This document shows positions 4,720 through 5,680 of a stretch of 5,680 nucleotides of DNA, piece after piece (position 1 is the stretch's first letter; the number at the start of each line of letters is the position of its first letter). The stretch comes from Candidatus Dojkabacteria bacterium. Lineage in GTDB: Bacteria; Patescibacteriota; Dojkabacteria; J137. A model generated the notes under the pieces. That model was not told the DNA's origin, made no database searches, and saw nothing but the letters and a program-made list of their open reading frames with translations. The translations under genes were made by a program, and so were the position numbers. The stretch spans positions 1 through 5,680 of the forward strand of contig JAGQLF010000058.1 in the NCBI GenBank assembly GCA_020429545.1, in the 5' to 3' direction.

Positions 4720-4728
4720 ATTATACCA
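4720..4728 (-). promoter_or_regulatory. Extended -10 promoter of rnpB
   Basis: Read on the minus strand, 4728 to 4720 is TGGTATAAT, a perfect extended -10 element and the same nonamer as at 2319-2311. It predicts initiation at 4714-4713, exactly where the P1 helix of RNase P RNA begins, which supports both calls. No -35 hexamer is apparent. Confidence 0.75.
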
Positions 4729-4774
4729 TTTTTGAGAAGGAAATACTGTTATTAAGCAAGTAGGATAATTAAAT

Positions 4775-4832
4775 GGGACTGCCACGTCGTTCGCTTCGCA
4801 CACTTCTCGCCTGTCTGCCGCTAGGCAGGCAG
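4775..4832. repeat. Composite dispersed repeat between methyltransferase and rnpB
   Basis: Two GC-richer modules, unlike the surrounding DNA, lie side by side. GGGACTGCCACGTCG followed by TTCGCTTCGC (4775-4799) resembles a short repeat widely dispersed in several bacterial groups (recognised from memory). CTGTCTGCC-GCTA-GGCAGGCAG (4811-4832) is a 9-bp hairpin with one G-U pair. A further small hairpin, TCTCAA (4837-4842) with TTGAGA (4850-4855), overlaps the methyltransferase stop codon. None is followed by a T-run on the minus strand, so a terminator role is doubtful. Confidence 0.55.
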
Positions 4833-4844
4833 ATCGTCTCAAGG

Positions 4845-5582
4845 CTATTTTGAGAGAATTATATACAGTTCTCTATTTGACTTTAACCTTACTGTTTTTG
4901 TCTTTAAATCCAGCATCTTTGCCATAGATCGAATTTCAGATAGACTCCACCATCTCTGTTTAATTAAAGCTTTTTCATCAAAAATCTTTTTATCTTTATT
5001 GTAAACTCTTATCCATTCGATAGACTTTGTTGTATTTGTTTTTCTTACAAAGCTCTTAACTTTCCAATCGGATCTATATTGCATATTTTTCTCATGAACA
5101 ATTAAAGTTCCATTTATATTTGGTAGATGAAGATTATTTACATTGTCTATATTAATAAGTATTTTTCCATTTTTATTAAGCATTGATTTAGATTTGCTTA
5201 ATAATTTTGTAGCATCTTTTTTAGTGAGAGCAATTTCATTAAAAGCATTCCACATTAGATAAATAACATCAAACTTTTCTGATTTCTTAAATTTATAGAA
5301 GTTCTGATTAACTATACTAGCTGTGGGATTTGCGGTATGTGCTTTGAGCTTTTTATTGAGTACTTGTATCATCCCTCGAGATGAATCTATTCCTGTAACT
5401 TGGTATCCAAGCTTTACTAGTGGAATAAGATGTCTACCAGTACCACACGCTACATCTAATAATTTAGCTTTTTTATTAACAATGGATTTGATTAATTTAA
5501 GCTCTTCTAAAGTAACATCCGTACCTTTTATGTCTTTATAAACCTTGTCGTAATATTCAACTGTTTTATAATTAAGATTCAT
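4845..5582 (-). CDS. Class I SAM-dependent methyltransferase, substrate unknown
   Basis: The 245-residue product is a soluble Rossmann-fold methyltransferase that would transfer a methyl group from S-adenosylmethionine. Motif I is LLDVACGTGRHL (41-52), with the glycine-rich SAM loop. The acidic end of the second strand is GIDSS (64-68). Motif post-I is NQNFYKF (92-98), FDVIYLMWNAFNEI (104-117) supplies strand 4 and the substrate side, and LNKNGKILINIDN (135-147) is strand 5. The C-terminal half (about 160-245) forms the strands of a class I fold, with RWWSLSEIRSMAKMLDL (210-226) typical of small-molecule and unassigned methyltransferases. No recognition domain for DNA, RNA or protein is visible, so the substrate cannot be assigned. 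The start ATG at 5582 has no Shine-Dalgarno site; AATTAT ends 5 bases before it, as in front of mscL. The stop is TAG, unlike the TAA of the other complete genes. rnpB follows on the same strand from its own promoter. Confidence 0.85.
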   Translation of the reverse strand: MNLNYKTVEYYDKVYKDIKGTDVTLEELKLIKSIVNKKAKLLDVACGTGRHLIPLVKLGYQVTGIDSSRGMIQVLNKKLKAHTANPTASIVNQNFYKFKKSEKFDVIYLMWNAFNEIALTKKDATKLLSKSKSMLNKNGKILINIDNVNNLHLPNINGTLIVHEKNMQYRSDWKVKSFVRKTNTTKSIEWIRVYNKDKKIFDEKALIKQRWWSLSEIRSMAKMLDLKTKTVRLKSNRELYIILSK

Positions 5583-5596
5583 TATAGATAATTAGT

Positions 5597-5680
5597 TTAT
5601 TAGTAAATTAGTAGATTAGTAGATTAGAATTAAGTTATGATATTAGGTACTAATCTACTAATTACCTAATTTACTATTAG
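5597..5680. repeat. AT-rich inverted repeat built from short TTAGTAGA-like units
   Basis: The left arm (about 5597-5627) contains overlapping units ATTAGTA, ATTAGTAG and ATTAG. The right arm (5650-5679) is its imperfect inverse: CTAATCTACTAAT and TAATTTACTA match the left arm exactly, with a short mismatched stretch between them and a 22-base loop. It lies just upstream of the methyltransferase, possibly in its promoter region, and may continue past the window edge. It is not a CRISPR array: there are no spacers. Confidence 0.6.

Noticed and set aside
411..5582. Use of TGA as a sense codon (SR1/Gracilibacteria code)
   Set aside because: No complete gene here ends in TGA, which raised the question, but none needs TGA read through: all reach family-typical lengths in the standard code, and GGN glycine codons are common.
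5597..5680. CRISPR array
   Set aside because: Units are about 8-10 bases with no unique spacers, and the second half is inverted.

Overview
The window is AT-rich bacterial DNA with single-copy housekeeping genes, almost no operons, and intergenic spacers packed with small palindromic repeats. Standard-code reading frames are intact. Clear Shine-Dalgarno sites are missing in front of most genes, and several promoters look like extended -10 elements (TGnTATAAT). Together with an archaeal-type CMP-kinase-like protein and a solitary sufC, this suggests an uncultivated low-GC bacterium, possibly of the Candidate Phyla Radiation (Patescibacteria). That placement is inference. Bacteroidota, which also lack Shine-Dalgarno sites, cannot be excluded from this window alone.

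Layout: 1-394 (minus) is the 5' part of mscL, cut by the window edge. It diverges from sufC (411-1088, plus) across only 16 bases that contain a perfect extended -10 element. sufC converges on an RluA-family pseudouridine synthase (1265-2182, minus). That synthase diverges from an archaeal-type cytidylate-kinase-like gene (2377-3126, plus), which in turn converges on a membrane protein resembling an inactive YugP-type zinc peptidase (3324-3971, minus). Further right, all on the minus strand, lie the RNase P RNA gene rnpB (4314-4714, with its promoter at 4720-4728) and a class I SAM methyltransferase (4845-5582).

The most striking content is between the genes. The two convergent junctions (about 1100-1262 and 3143-3302) each hold one copy of the same structured repeat: a long hairpin with a U-tract, a second 10-bp hairpin and a weak closing stem. 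The stems differ between copies by compensatory base-pair changes. A second family has four copies (2197-2239, 2243-2293, 4031-4074, and inverted at 4095-4143). It has constant ends, GTCAGTTCGAGTG and TGTATCGAGAAC, around a core palindrome that differs in every copy. Further dispersed palindromes flank rnpB, and an AT-rich inverted repeat precedes the methyltransferase.

The genes do not form one pathway. They cover osmotic protection (MscL), Fe-S cluster assembly (SufC), rRNA or tRNA modification and processing (pseudouridine synthase, RNase P), nucleotide metabolism (kinase-like protein) and an unassigned methylation. No mobile-element gene, tRNA or CRISPR array was seen.
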